Below, piece after piece: positions 40,370-49,318 of a DNA stretch of 64,000 nt (its first letter is position 1; the number at the start of each line of letters is the position of its first letter). The DNA is taken from positions 992,001 to 1,056,000 of the forward strand of contig NZ_NEVJ01000002.1 of assembly GCF_002261425.1 (NCBI RefSeq), written 5' to 3'. Source of the DNA: Bordetella genomosp. 9 (lineage in GTDB: Bacteria > Pseudomonadota > Gammaproteobacteria > Burkholderiales > Burkholderiaceae_B). Below the pieces are notes generated by a model. That model ran no database searches. It was not told the DNA's origin and saw only the letters and a program-made list of their open reading frames with translations. The translations under genes were made by a program, and so were the position numbers.

Positions 40370-41020
40370 TCAATGCTGGATGCGCATGCGCCGCTCCACC
40401 CACGAGCCCAGCAGCGAGCAGGGGAAGCACAGCGCGAAATAAAACAGGGCCACCAGGCCGTAGACGGTGAAGGGCTGGAAGGTGACGTTGGCGATCATCT
40501 GGCCGGTACGCGTCAGCTCCACGAAGCCGACCACCGACGCCAGCGACGTGTTCTTGATGATCTGCACGACCAGGCCCACCGTGGGCGGCACCGACAGGCG
40601 CAGCGCCTGCGGGAAGATGACGTGGCGCAGCTGCTGGCGGAAGGTCAGCGCCAGGCTGGCCGAGGCTTCCCATTGCCCCTGGGGGATGGATTCCACGCAG
40701 CCGCGCCAGGTCTCGGTCAGGTAGGCGCTGGCGTACAGCGTGAAGCAAATGACCGCCGCCGTCATGGGCGAGGTCTCGACGCCGGCCAGGGCCAGGCCGA
40801 AATACACCAGGAACAGCTGCATCAGCAGGGGCGTGCCCTGGAACACCTGCACGTAGGCGGCGATCGGCCGTTCGAACAGGCGGGGCCGGCCCAGGCGCAG
40901 CATCAGCAACAGCAGGCCGACCAGTCCGCCGCCGACGAAAGCGATGGCCGACAGCGCCAGCGTCCACGGCAGCGAGAACAGCAGGTTGCGCAGGATATCC
41001 CAGGTGGAGAAGGCGATCAT
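40370..41020 (-). CDS. Amino acid ABC transporter permease
   Basis: 216 residues from the ATG at 41020. F-Q-G-T-P-L-L-M-Q-L-F near residue 60 and the EAA loop W-E-A-S-A-S-L-A-L-T-F-R around 125 mark it as a HisM/GlnP permease. The start overlaps the previous permease stop by ATGA. Together the two permeases form the membrane channel fed by the binding protein encoded at 43215-44012. Confidence 0.92.
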   Translation of the reverse strand: MIAFSTWDILRNLLFSLPWTLALSAIAFVGGGLVGLLLLMLRLGRPRLFERPIAAYVQVFQGTPLLMQLFLVYFGLALAGVETSPMTAAVICFTLYASAYLTETWRGCVESIPQGQWEASASLALTFRQQLRHVIFPQALRLSVPPTVGLVVQIIKNTSLASVVGFVELTRTGQMIANVTFQPFTVYGLVALFYFALCFPCSLLGSWVERRMRIQH

Positions 41021-41691
41021 CGGCTGACTCCCACCGGCGCGCAGCCGAACAGAAATCGGGGGCCCAGCCATTGCAGCAGGCGCCGGAACATAATCGATAG
41101 CGCCAGGTAGAGCAGGGTGACCACGATGTACGACTCGAACTGCCGGAAGGTCTCGGCGGCGATGCGGTTGGTCACGTAGGACAGCTCGGCGGTGGAGATC
41201 AGGCTGCAGACGGCGGTGGCCAGCATGATGATGACCAGTTGGCTGGTCAGGCCCGGCCACACGCGCGAAAGCGCCGGCGGCAGCACCACCCGCGTGAAGA
41301 TGTGCCAGCGGCCCAGTCCCAGGGATTGCGCGGCTTCGTGCTGCCCCTTGGGCGTGGCCTCGATGCCCGCGCGGATGATCTCGCACGCGTACGCGCCCAG
41401 GTTGATCGTCAGCGCGAAGATGGCCGCGGGAAAGCTGGCGAAGCGCAGGCCGATGGCCGGCAGGCCGAAGTAGATGAAGAAGATCTGGACGATGAAGGGC
41501 GTGTTGCGGAAGAACTCGACGTAGCAGGCGACGGCCAGGCGCGTGGCCCGCGAACCTTGCACGCGGCACCATGCGCAGGCGATGCCGAGCAGCGTGCCCA
41601 GCGTGCAGGAGATCACGGTGAGCAGGGCGGTGATCGCCAGTCCTTCCAGGAAGACGGGCCAGGCGGCGAGCACGCCGGTGAAATCGAGCAT
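41017..41691 (-). CDS. Amino acid ABC transporter permease
   Basis: 224 residues. It has E-F-F-R-N-T-P-F-I-V-Q-I-F near residue 60 and the EAA loop H-E-A-A-Q-S-L-G-L-G-R-W near 118-130. Five hydrophobic helices are visible. It follows the MmgE/PrpD gene by 12 bases, placing a metabolic enzyme inside the transporter operon. Confidence 0.92.
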   Translation of the reverse strand: MLDFTGVLAAWPVFLEGLAITALLTVISCTLGTLLGIACAWCRVQGSRATRLAVACYVEFFRNTPFIVQIFFIYFGLPAIGLRFASFPAAIFALTINLGAYACEIIRAGIEATPKGQHEAAQSLGLGRWHIFTRVVLPPALSRVWPGLTSQLVIIMLATAVCSLISTAELSYVTNRIAAETFRQFESYIVVTLLYLALSIMFRRLLQWLGPRFLFGCAPVGVSR

Positions 41692-41703
41692 GAAAGAGGT
41701 CCT

Positions 41704-43209
41704 TTATTCGGGCCGGGGACGGGGGCGGGGGCGGCAATCGGCACCGGCACCGGCACCGGCACCGGCCGTGCTCGTATCGGACGCCATGGCGGACGCCTCG
41801 GCCAGGGTGTCGAACAGGGCCTGGACGGGCATGGGGCCGTCCAGGGCACGCAACTGCGCCAGCAGGCGCATGGCGGCCGGCTCGCCGATGACGTGGACGG
41901 TGCAGTCCAGGAATTTGCGCGTCGACTCGGCCGGCGATAAAGGCGCGCCCGGGCTGCCGACCGCCTTGTCGCGGCTGCCCTGCAGCACCGTGCCGTCGCG
42001 CAGTTCGACGCGTACGATCGCGCCTTCCGGCGCATCGCGGCGCCGCGCGGGATCGTTCCAGGACGGGCCCGTGCGCATGCGCACTCCGCGCATCGCCGCG
42101 CGCAGGTCGGCGCGCGTCAACTGGTTCGCGGACAACCCGTCCAGGCCCCAGTCCGGCTCCAGCAGGGTCATGGCGATGGCGTAAGGCATGCTGAAGCGGG
42201 CCTGCGCCGGACTGTCGGGAACGTCATGGCACAGGTTGGCGGCGACGACGGGTGGCACGTCGCATTCCACCGACGCCACGTCCGCGGCCCGGAATCCATG
42301 GCGGCGGATCAGGGCGCGCAGCGCGTCGACCGCCGCATGGGAAGACAGGCAGACGGGAATGCGCTTGACGTCGACGCCGGGATCCAGCAGATACCATCTG
42401 TCGCCCGGCATATGCAGCGCGGCGGTGTCGAACCGGCCTTGGTTGTAGCGCGCCGCGAAGCCATGCTCGTGGCCGAAGGGATCGGCGGGACCGTGCGCGC
42501 CGGCTTGGGCCAGCAGCGCGGCCTGCACGCCGGCTTCGGCGGCCTTGCCCGCCATCAAGGGCTTGGCATCCGAGGCGAAGCAGGACTTCGTGCCGGCGGC
42601 CATGCCGACGGCCAGCGACAGCGCGTGGGCGGTGCGCCGCGCGTCCAGGTCCAGCAGCTTGCAGACCGCCATTGCCGCGCCGATCGGGCCCAGCACGCCG
42701 GTCGTCCACCAGCCCAGGTCGTAGAGCAGCCCGTGCGTGGCGGCGCCGACCGCGTATTCGCATTCGGCGCCGGCGACCAGCGCGGTGATCGCCTGGGCGC
42801 CGCTCGCGCCGGTCGCCTGTGCGCAGGCCAGCAGCGCGGGCACGATGACCGCCGAGCCGTGCACGAAGCCGGCATAGCAGTTGTCGTCGAAGTCCAGCGC
42901 ATGCGCGGCCGTGGCGTTGGCGAAGGCGGCCTGCGGCGGCGTGGCGTGGATGCCGGCGCCGGTCCCGGCCGGGCGCGCCAGGGCGGCCAGCACCGTGCTG
43001 CGGGCGGCGCCGACCCCGGCGCACAGCGCCAGCGCGGCCCGGGCCGGCGGCGTGATGCTGCCGGCCACCGCGACGCCGACCGTATCGAGCACGCAGGACA
43101 GCGCCGCGTGACGCACCGCGTCCGGTATGCGATCGGGCGACAGCTCGCTCACCCATTGCGCCATGCGCGGGCCGGCCCCCGCCGGCGCCGCCAAGGTCTT
43201 GCTGTCCAC
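41704..43209 (-). CDS. MmgE/PrpD family protein within ABC importer operon
   Basis: 501 residues. It has the family start (helix with A-A-L-S-C-V-L-D-T-V-G-V), the H-A-L-D-F-D-D-N segment near residue 105, a helical domain 1, and domain 2 from about 290 with V-K-R-I-P-V-C-L-S-S-H. The last 17 residues are a Gly/Ala then Arg/Pro run encoded by hexamer repeats, absent from typical members. The reaction is probably dehydration, decarboxylation or epimerisation of a small acid. The gene begins six bases after the binding-protein gene. Confidence 0.88.
   Translation of the reverse strand: MDSKTLAAPAGAGPRMAQWVSELSPDRIPDAVRHAALSCVLDTVGVAVAGSITPPARAALALCAGVGAARSTVLAALARPAGTGAGIHATPPQAAFANATAAHALDFDDNCYAGFVHGSAVIVPALLACAQATGASGAQAITALVAGAECEYAVGAATHGLLYDLGWWTTGVLGPIGAAMAVCKLLDLDARRTAHALSLAVGMAAGTKSCFASDAKPLMAGKAAEAGVQAALLAQAGAHGPADPFGHEHGFAARYNQGRFDTAALHMPGDRWYLLDPGVDVKRIPVCLSSHAAVDALRALIRRHGFRAADVASVECDVPPVVAANLCHDVPDSPAQARFSMPYAIAMTLLEPDWGLDGLSANQLTRADLRAAMRGVRMRTGPSWNDPARRRDAPEGAIVRVELRDGTVLQGSRDKAVGSPGAPLSPAESTRKFLDCTVHVIGEPAAMRLLAQLRALDGPMPVQALFDTLAEASAMASDTSTAGAGAGAGADCRPRPRPRPE
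41739..41766. repeat. CGGCAC hexanucleotide repeat in the MmgE/PrpD 3' end
   Basis: Four perfect copies of CGGCAC and part of a fifth, coding an alternating Ala-Gly run on the minus strand. A GGGGGC-rich stretch next to it codes the Arg-Pro run. Gain or loss of a unit would change the tail by two residues without a frameshift. Confidence 0.85.
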
Positions 43210-43214
43210 GCCGC

Positions 43215-44012
43215 TTATTCAGGCAGGTCGCCCGCCGGCGCGCCCATCCAGCGCTTGGACAGGTCGTCCAGCTTGCCGTCGCGCTTGGCCTCGCGGATGA
43301 TGTCGTTGACCTTGGCGAGCAGCTTGGGCTGGTCCTTGCGCACGCCGATATAGCAAGGCGAGTTGGCCAGTACGACCTTCAGCCCCATGTCCAGGCTGGG
43401 ATTGCGCTGGGTCAGGGCCGCCGCCACCGGCGTACCGCTGGCGAACAGCTCGGCCTGTCCCGACATGAAGGCAGCGATGGTGCTGTTGTTGTCTTCGTAG
43501 CGGTTCACCACCGCCTTGGGCGCCAGCTTCTGCAGTTCCTGGTCCTGCATCGAGCCACGGGTCACGGCGATGGTCTTGCCGGCCAGGTCGTCATAGGTCT
43601 TGGCCGGATTGCCCTTCTTGCCGAAGATGGCGTCGAAGAACGGCGCATAGGCGATGCTGAAGTCGATCACCTGCGCGCGTTCGGCGGTCTTGCCCAGCGA
43701 GGAAATCGTCAGGTCGGTCTTGCCGGTCTGCAGGTAGGGCACGCGGTTCGGCGCCGTGACCGGCACCAGCTCCAGCTTGACGCCCAGTTTCTGCGCGATC
43801 AGGCCGGCCATGTCCACGTCCAGTCCCTGCGGCTTCATGTCGGGCCCGACGAAGCCGAAAGGCGGGTAGTCGGTGGGTACCGCGACGCGGATGGTCCCGC
43901 GCTGCATGATCTCATCGAGCAGATCGGCGGCGTGTGCAGCGGTGTGTGCGCTCATCGCCAGCACACACGAGAAAGTGGTCAAAGCCCCGAGTATCCATTT
44001 TTTGAGTCGCAT
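43215..44012 (-). CDS. Amino acid ABC transporter substrate-binding protein
   Basis: 265 residues from the ATG at 44012, which has AAGGAC seven bases upstream; an in-frame TTG at 44030 is weaker. A signal peptide ends at A-A-H-A-A-D. The mature part shows the type II binding-protein pattern: G-T-I-R-V-A-V-P-T-D-Y-P-P-F-G-F, and Q-V-I-D-F-S-I-A-Y. The ligand is probably a polar or basic amino acid or a guanidino compound, given the operon context. It follows the RidA gene after 137 bp. Confidence 0.92.
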   Translation of the reverse strand: MRLKKWILGALTTFSCVLAMSAHTAAHAADLLDEIMQRGTIRVAVPTDYPPFGFVGPDMKPQGLDVDMAGLIAQKLGVKLELVPVTAPNRVPYLQTGKTDLTISSLGKTAERAQVIDFSIAYAPFFDAIFGKKGNPAKTYDDLAGKTIAVTRGSMQDQELQKLAPKAVVNRYEDNNSTIAAFMSGQAELFASGTPVAAALTQRNPSLDMGLKVVLANSPCYIGVRKDQPKLLAKVNDIIREAKRDGKLDDLSKRWMGAPAGDLPE

Positions 44013-44149
44013 GTCGACGTCCTTGGTCAATACTGCCGTTCAAAGTCCTGTCGCCGCGACCCCTGCGCATGCGGGTATCGCGGCGTTGCGTATGACTCCT
44101 CGGCTTCCCCTTGAGGGTCCTGTGCGGGAGCTGGTGCTCCTCTGCGTGT

Positions 44150-44563
44150 TCAGTCGGGAATGACGGCCGTGGCATCGATCTCGACCAGATACTCCGTGCG
44201 GGCGAAGGCGCTGATGACCAGGCCGGTGGACACCGGGAACACGCCTTTCAGCCACTTGCCGACCACGTTGTAGACCGCCTCGCGATAACGCGGATCGGAG
44301 ATATAGATGGTGACCTTGCAGATGTGGTCCAGCTGGCTGCCGGCTTCCTTGAGCAGCATATCGATATTTCGCATGGCCTGCTCGGCCTGTCCGGCCACGT
44401 CGCCGACGCTGACGCATTCGGACGTATCCAGGTTCTGGCCGATCTGTCCGCGCAGGTAGACCGTGGTGCCGCGCGCCACCACCGCCTGGCACAGATCGTT
44501 GTCGATCTTCTGCTCGGGATAGGTTTCGCGCGTGTTGAACTTGCGTATGCGTGTGTGTGCCAT
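44150..44563 (-). CDS. RidA family protein (YjgF/YER057c/UK114)
   Basis: 137 residues. The family core is visible: V-Y-L-R-G-Q-I-G-Q-N, Q-A-E-Q-A-M-R-N-I-D-M-L-L-K-E-A-G, and the C-terminal Y-L-V-E-I-D-A-T-A. The family consensus usually has an arginine in the last strand that holds the substrate carboxylate; here R-T-E-Y-L-V-E-I-D provides a candidate. RidA hydrolyses reactive enamine and imine intermediates to ketoacid and ammonia. Its place in a catabolic operon suggests that an imine arises in the pathway. Confidence 0.9.
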   Translation of the reverse strand: MAHTRIRKFNTRETYPEQKIDNDLCQAVVARGTTVYLRGQIGQNLDTSECVSVGDVAGQAEQAMRNIDMLLKEAGSQLDHICKVTIYISDPRYREAVYNVVGKWLKGVFPVSTGLVISAFARTEYLVEIDATAVIPD

Positions 44564-44606
44564 CGTGGTGTGCGTGTAGTGGGTGGAGAGGAATCCGGTC
44601 GGCGCT

Positions 44607-45620
44607 TCAGGTCCGGTCGAAGTAGCCGGCGCGGATGGTGCTGCCGATCAGGTTGACGATCAGGCGGCCGGCGGTCACGCAGGTCAGCCGCGTGGGCGTG
44701 TCCTTGGCCGGTTGGATTTCGACGATGTCCATGCCGACCACGCGGCCCTTGCGGACCAGGCCGTGTATGAGCTTGCGGGCCTGCAGGAAGGTGACGCCGC
44801 CCGGCGCGGGGCCGTCGACCGCCGGCATGATGGTCGGATCCATGCCGTCCGCGTCGATGGACAGGTAGTAGTTGCCGCCGTCCGGGATACGCGCCAGGAC
44901 GGCGTCCATGCCGATATCGTGCAGCTCGTAGGCGCTGACCAGTTCGGTGCCGTAGGCCTTGGCCGCTTCGTAGTCGGCGGGGCGGCCGCTGCCCTGGGCG
45001 CGCAGGCCGATCTGGATGATCTTGCCCACGTAGGGAAGCTCGGATGCGCGGCGGATCGGACTGGACAGCCCGTCGCGCACGCCGTTGACGTCGTCGCGCC
45101 AGTCCAGGTGCGCGTCGACGTGCACCAGCGTGATCTCCTTGCCCAGTTCCTCGTAGCCGCGCAGGACCGGATTGGTGATCGCATGGTCGCCGCCCAGCAC
45201 GATGGGCAGGCCGCCGCCGCGCAGGATATGGCGTACCGCCGTCTCGCAGCGGCGGAAATGCTCGCCGGGCACGTGGATGTCGGGCATCACGTCGCCGCAG
45301 TCGACGAAGCGGATGTCGGTACGGCCCTGCAGCAGCGGTCCGTCGATGTCGAAGTCGTAATGCTCCGGCGCCCGCACCATGCGGTCGGTGACCTCGCGGA
45401 TGGCCTGCGGCGCGCGCGTCTGGTCGTTGCTGAAGGCCTGCGGCGTGTAGGGCGATCCGAAGGGCATGCCCAGCACCGCGATGTCGGCGCGCAGGCCCTC
45501 CAGGTCGGTGACCAGCTCGGAATACAGCAGGGTCTTGTGGCCGGTCTTGGGCGGGACGGTAAGGGGGGAGGTAGCCATGGTGGGAATGAAGGCCGCGGAC
45601 GACGGCGCCTTGGTTTGCAT
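44607..45620 (-). CDS. Ureohydrolase, agmatinase/guanidino-acid hydrolase type
   Basis: 337 residues. The two-manganese site is complete: G-G-D-H (His146), D-A-H-L-D-W (Asp169, His171, Asp173), and S-I-D-A-D-G-M-D-P (Asp256, Asp258), followed by P-A-P-G-G. This distinguishes agmatinase-like from arginase enzymes, but several members hydrolyse guanidinobutyrate or guanidinopropionate. The product is urea and an amine or amino acid. First gene of the seven-gene operon and divergent from a LysR gene. The start at 45620 lacks a clear ribosome site; 45578 is an alternative. Confidence 0.9.
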   Translation of the reverse strand: MQTKAPSSAAFIPTMATSPLTVPPKTGHKTLLYSELVTDLEGLRADIAVLGMPFGSPYTPQAFSNDQTRAPQAIREVTDRMVRAPEHYDFDIDGPLLQGRTDIRFVDCGDVMPDIHVPGEHFRRCETAVRHILRGGGLPIVLGGDHAITNPVLRGYEELGKEITLVHVDAHLDWRDDVNGVRDGLSSPIRRASELPYVGKIIQIGLRAQGSGRPADYEAAKAYGTELVSAYELHDIGMDAVLARIPDGGNYYLSIDADGMDPTIMPAVDGPAPGGVTFLQARKLIHGLVRKGRVVGMDIVEIQPAKDTPTRLTCVTAGRLIVNLIGSTIRAGYFDRT

Positions 45621-45770
45621 GCGGCTACTTTACGGAGCGGTGACAGGCTCCGAAAAATGATATTTTTGCGTGCCTAGTCTTGAGAAACGAAACTTGTCAC
45701 CGGGTTTTCCCGCGCTGCGCGGCGTGTCGTGCGCGGGTTTTCCCGAGGATGGCCCCGGAGCCGGACGCCC

Positions 45771-46685
45771 ATGCTGAAGCTCGATTTCGATGAACGCAAC
45801 CTGCGGTCGCTGCGCGTGTTCTGCCACGTGGCGGAAGCCGGCGGCTTCGCCGCCGCCGAACGCCGGCTGCTCATGTCCAAGGCATCGATCAGCCGCCACA
45901 TCCGCGACGTCGAGGCCCGCCTGGGCGTGCGGCTGTGCGAGCGCGGCCCGGGCGGCTTCCGGCTGACCGCCGAAGGCGTGGTGGCGCTGAACCTGGCGAC
46001 CACGGCCCTGCGCGCGCTGGCCCGCATCCAGCCCGAAGTCGACGCTGCCCACGGCGTGCTGTCCGGGCCGCTGTCCATCGGCCTGGGCGAGCACACCCTG
46101 ACGCACCCGGATTGCCATCTGCCGGAGGCGCTGGGCGAACTGCACCGGCAGGCGCCCAACGTGCGGCCGGAAATCGTGGTGATGTCCTTCAACGAATTGA
46201 ACCAGGCCCTGCACACGCAGCGCATCGACGTCGCCATCCGCGGCAAGTACAGCGAGGACCGCGATTTCAACTATCTGCCGCTGTATGTCGAAACCCACCG
46301 CGTCTATGTATCGCGCAACGTCGCGCTGGCGCGCGACCAGGCGCGGCTGCCGCTGGTCTATCGTTCGCATCCCTACGTGGAGCGCGCGCTGGCTACCGGG
46401 CGCTTCGAGCGCGGGCCGGAGGCGGGGGGATTGGACGCCGTCGGCGCGCTGGTGGCCACCGGTTACTACCAGGGGCTGCTGCCCACCCATTACGGCGAAC
46501 TGCTGCAGGGCCGATACGGCCTGCGCCTGGCGGCGCGCGGCGTGCGCTATTCCCACACCGGCTGCGCCGTGACCCTGGCGTCGCGGCCGCTCAGCCACCG
46601 CGCGGACCTGTTCCTGCACGTGCTGCGCCAGCTGCACCGGCAGCCGCGCATCGCTGGCGCGAACAATGAAGGTGCTTTTCCGTGA
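45771..46685 (+). CDS. LysR family transcriptional regulator
   Basis: 304 residues from the ATG at 45771. The helix-turn-helix has N-L-R-S-L-R-V-F-C-H-V-A-E-A-G-G-F and M-S-K-A-S-I-S-R-H-I-R-D-V-E. The effector domain includes L-S-I-G-L-G-E-H and D-V-A-I-R-G-K-Y. The divergent seven-gene operon beginning with the ureohydrolase is the probable target. The gap of 150 bp is enough for the usual activator layout. Confidence 0.9.
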   Translation: MLKLDFDERNLRSLRVFCHVAEAGGFAAAERRLLMSKASISRHIRDVEARLGVRLCERGPGGFRLTAEGVVALNLATTALRALARIQPEVDAAHGVLSGPLSIGLGEHTLTHPDCHLPEALGELHRQAPNVRPEIVVMSFNELNQALHTQRIDVAIRGKYSEDRDFNYLPLYVETHRVYVSRNVALARDQARLPLVYRSHPYVERALATGRFERGPEAGGLDAVGALVATGYYQGLLPTHYGELLQGRYGLRLAARGVRYSHTGCAVTLASRPLSHRADLFLHVLRQLHRQPRIAGANNEGAFP

Positions 46686-46777
46686 ACAATCTGTTCACCG
46701 CTGCCTGTTGAATCGCGCCCCTGGCGGGTTCACCATGTTTTCCTCTGTACGTCACTTGGCTCTTATAGGAAAACACC

Positions 46778-47728
46778 ATGGCTCAAGCAGCATCTACTCA
46801 GGATCTGGGGGGCACCAATGCCGTCACCTGGCAGGGGGGAGAAGAACACTGGATCCAGCGCGACGGCGACGTCAAGCTCTTCATGTGGCACAAGCCGGCC
46901 GCCGCCGGCGTTCCCCACGCGGGCACCATCCTGTTCGTGCATGGGTCGTCCATGGCCTCGCAGCCCACCTTCGACCTGAGCGTCCCGGGTCGCCCCGATT
47001 CTTCCGTGATGGACTGGTTCGCCGCGCGCGGCTTCGATACCTGGTGCATGGATAACGAAGGCTACGGCCGTTCCAGCAAGCATCGCCCGATCAACTTCGA
47101 TATTCCCAACGGCGCGCTCGACCTGGCCGCGGGCAGCGAGTACATCCTGCAGCGCGCCAAGGACAAGAAGCTGATGGTCTACGGCATTTCGTCCGGCGCC
47201 TTGAAGGCCGCGCTGTTCGCCCAGCAGCATCCCGACCGCGTCGCCCGCGTGGCGCTGGACGCCTTCGTGTGGACCGGCGAAGGCAGCCCGACGCTGGCGC
47301 AGCGCAAGCTGAAGCTGCCGGAGTTCCTGGCCAAGAACCGCCGTCCCATCGATCGGCCCTTCGTCGAAAGCATCTTCTCGCGCGACCATCCGGGCTGCGC
47401 CGACGACAACACGGTTTCCGCCTTCGCCGACGCCATCCTGTCGCTGGACAACTCCATGCCTACCGGCACCTACGTCGACATGTGCAGCAAGCTGCCGCTC
47501 ATCGATCCGGAAAAGCTGCTCGTGCCCACCATCGTGATGCGCGGCGAATACGACGGCATCGCTTCGTTCGACGACCTGGCGGAGTTCTTCAAGCGCCTGC
47601 CGAATACCTTCAAGCAGTTCACCGTCATGCAGGGTATTTCGCACGCCAGCTTCCAGCAGAAGAACTACAAGATGGTCTATCACATCCTGCACGCCTTCTA
47701 CACCCAGCCGGAGCCGGTGTATCGCTGA
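46778..47728 (+). CDS. Alpha/beta hydrolase
   Basis: 316 residues. The oxyanion motif is F-V-H-G-S-S-M (about 53-59), the nucleophile is Ser138 in G-I-S-S-G, the acid is probably Asp in G-E-Y-D-G-I-A (near 258), and the base is His in G-I-S-H-A-S (near 290). No signal peptide is seen, so it is cytoplasmic. It is 82 bases before a Bug receptor on the same strand with a small hairpin between them, so they may act on one ester or amide. The substrate is unknown. Confidence 0.88.
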   Translation: MAQAASTQDLGGTNAVTWQGGEEHWIQRDGDVKLFMWHKPAAAGVPHAGTILFVHGSSMASQPTFDLSVPGRPDSSVMDWFAARGFDTWCMDNEGYGRSSKHRPINFDIPNGALDLAAGSEYILQRAKDKKLMVYGISSGALKAALFAQQHPDRVARVALDAFVWTGEGSPTLAQRKLKLPEFLAKNRRPIDRPFVESIFSRDHPGCADDNTVSAFADAILSLDNSMPTGTYVDMCSKLPLIDPEKLLVPTIVMRGEYDGIASFDDLAEFFKRLPNTFKQFTVMQGISHASFQQKNYKMVYHILHAFYTQPEPVYR

Positions 47729-47759
47729 TGCCGACGCGCCCATGCGGCGCGATGCGAGA

Positions 47760-47775
47760 GCCCGGCACACCGGGC
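47760..47775 (+). other. Intercistronic hairpin
   Basis: GCCCGG-CACA-CCGGGC, a 6-bp GC stem with no T-tract, between the hydrolase and Bug genes. It could protect the upstream message or pause transcription; it is not a classical terminator. Confidence 0.45.
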
Positions 47776-47810
47776 CTCGCCTTCCATGAATAAGAACGGA
47801 GGAGACTACG

Positions 47811-48794
47811 ATGCGACATCGAATTGCAAGTGCGGTGGCGGCGCTGGCGTTGTGCGGGGCCGTGACGGCCACGGCATGGGCGCAGGGCGATACGGCCAAC
47901 TATCCCAGCGCGCCGATCAAGCTGGTCGTGCCTTTCGCGCCTGGCGGCTTCACCGACGTCGTCGCGCGCATGCTGGGGGAAAAGCTCGGGGCGGAACTGG
48001 GACAGCCGGTCGTGGTGGAGAACCGCATGGGCGCGGGTTCCACCATCGGCACGGACTACGTCGCCAAGGCGGCGCCGGACGGCTACACGCTGGTGCTGAT
48101 TTCCACCACGCACGTCATCGGGCCGTGGCTGTACAAGAAGCTGCCCTATGACGCGATCAAGAGCTTCGCGCCGATCACCAAGCTGGTGGACAGCCCCTAC
48201 GTGCTGGTGACCAATCCCAAGGTGCCGGCCAGCAGCGTCGCCGAGCTGATCGCGCTGGCCAAGGCCAAGCCGGGGCGGCTGGACTATGCGTCATCGGGCA
48301 ACGGCAGCAGCCAGCACCTGGCGGCCGCGCTGTTCGCGTCGATGGCGGACATCAAGATCAATCACGTGCCCTACCGGGGCAGCGGGCAGGCCCTGGCCGA
48401 TATCATCGGCGGCCAGGTTTCCATGGGTTTCCTGGGGGTGACGGCGGCGCTGCCGCAGATCGCGGCCGGCAGGCTCAAGGCGCTGGCCGTGACGACCAGG
48501 CAGCGGTCGACCGACCTGCCGGACGTGCCCACGCTGGACGAGGCGGGCGTGAAGGGCTACGAGGCCAACATCTGGCTCGGCCTGCTGGCGCCCGCCGGCA
48601 CGCCCAAGCCGATCCTGGACAAGCTGCATGACGCCACCGCCAAGGTGATGCGCGGCCCGGACGCCGCCAAGGCCCTGGCCACGGCGGGCCTGACCTTGAG
48701 CCTGAGCAGCGAAAGCGAGTTCGAAGCGCTGCTGAAATCCGAATCCGCCAAGTGGGGCAAGGTGGTGCAGGATACCGGCGCGACCGTCAACTGA
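47811..48794 (+). CDS. Bug/TctC family periplasmic solute-binding protein
   Basis: 327 residues, third Bug receptor of the window. A signal peptide ends at A-W-A-Q, followed by Y-P-S-A-P-I-K-L-V-V-P-F-A-P-G-G-F-T-D, the M-G-A-G-S-T-I-G-T loop, A-A-P-D-G-Y-T-L and H-V-P-Y-R-G-S. GGAGGAG lies about eight bases before the ATG. Again no TctAB membrane genes are nearby. Its probable partner is the alpha/beta hydrolase encoded upstream. Confidence 0.93.
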   Translation: MRHRIASAVAALALCGAVTATAWAQGDTANYPSAPIKLVVPFAPGGFTDVVARMLGEKLGAELGQPVVVENRMGAGSTIGTDYVAKAAPDGYTLVLISTTHVIGPWLYKKLPYDAIKSFAPITKLVDSPYVLVTNPKVPASSVAELIALAKAKPGRLDYASSGNGSSQHLAAALFASMADIKINHVPYRGSGQALADIIGGQVSMGFLGVTAALPQIAAGRLKALAVTTRQRSTDLPDVPTLDEAGVKGYEANIWLGLLAPAGTPKPILDKLHDATAKVMRGPDAAKALATAGLTLSLSSESEFEALLKSESAKWGKVVQDTGATVN

Positions 48795-48810
48795 CGGCGA
48801 CGGCTGGCGC

Positions 48811-49146
48811 TCAGGGCAGGATGCCCGGGTACCCGTCCAGCGCCAGGCTGATCTGCTGGCGGATGTCCCAGTCCTGCAGCCGGGCCTGCACGGGGCCGTG
48901 GAAGGCCCCGTTGCGGACCACGAACATTGCCGGCAGGTGAAAGACCTCGTAGCGCTCCACCAGCCCGCCGTTGTCGCCCGCGTCCACCCAGCATATCCGG
49001 TCCACCGGCAGATCCATGCCGGGCAGCTGTTCGCGCGCCAGCTTGCAATTGCCGCAGGTCCGGCTGTGGAAGACCACCAGGGACAGGCCCTGCGCGTCCA
49101 GCAGGAAGCGGTCGGCCGTGCCGTCGTTCAAATCGATTTCTTCCAT
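48811..49146 (-). CDS. Thioredoxin-like protein
   Basis: 111 residues from the ATG at 49146, chosen because the thioredoxin fold starts there; a longer frame upstream is open but unlike protein. The redox motif is C-G-N-C (Cys31, Cys34) after V-V-F-H-S-R-T, and the cis-proline is in F-H-L-P-A-M-F-V. No signal peptide is seen, so it is probably cytoplasmic. The C-G-N-C sequence differs from the C-G-P-C of thioredoxin, so its redox potential and partners may differ. It converges with the Bug gene. Confidence 0.8.
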   Translation of the reverse strand: MEEIDLNDGTADRFLLDAQGLSLVVFHSRTCGNCKLAREQLPGMDLPVDRICWVDAGDNGGLVERYEVFHLPAMFVVRNGAFHGPVQARLQDWDIRQQISLALDGYPGILP

Positions 49147-49318
49147 CACTTCAAGGTCGCATCCGGTTCTGGCGGGTAGCCGGCATGTTAGCCGCATCCC
49201 CCGGCCGCCGCGGGAATGACCACGGCCGCCGCCTCGGTATCGCACCGGGGCGGCGGTGCGCTTTTGTGTCGCGCAACTATGGTTAAGATAAGCGGAACCG
49301 GCATCCTCACGAGGCGAC

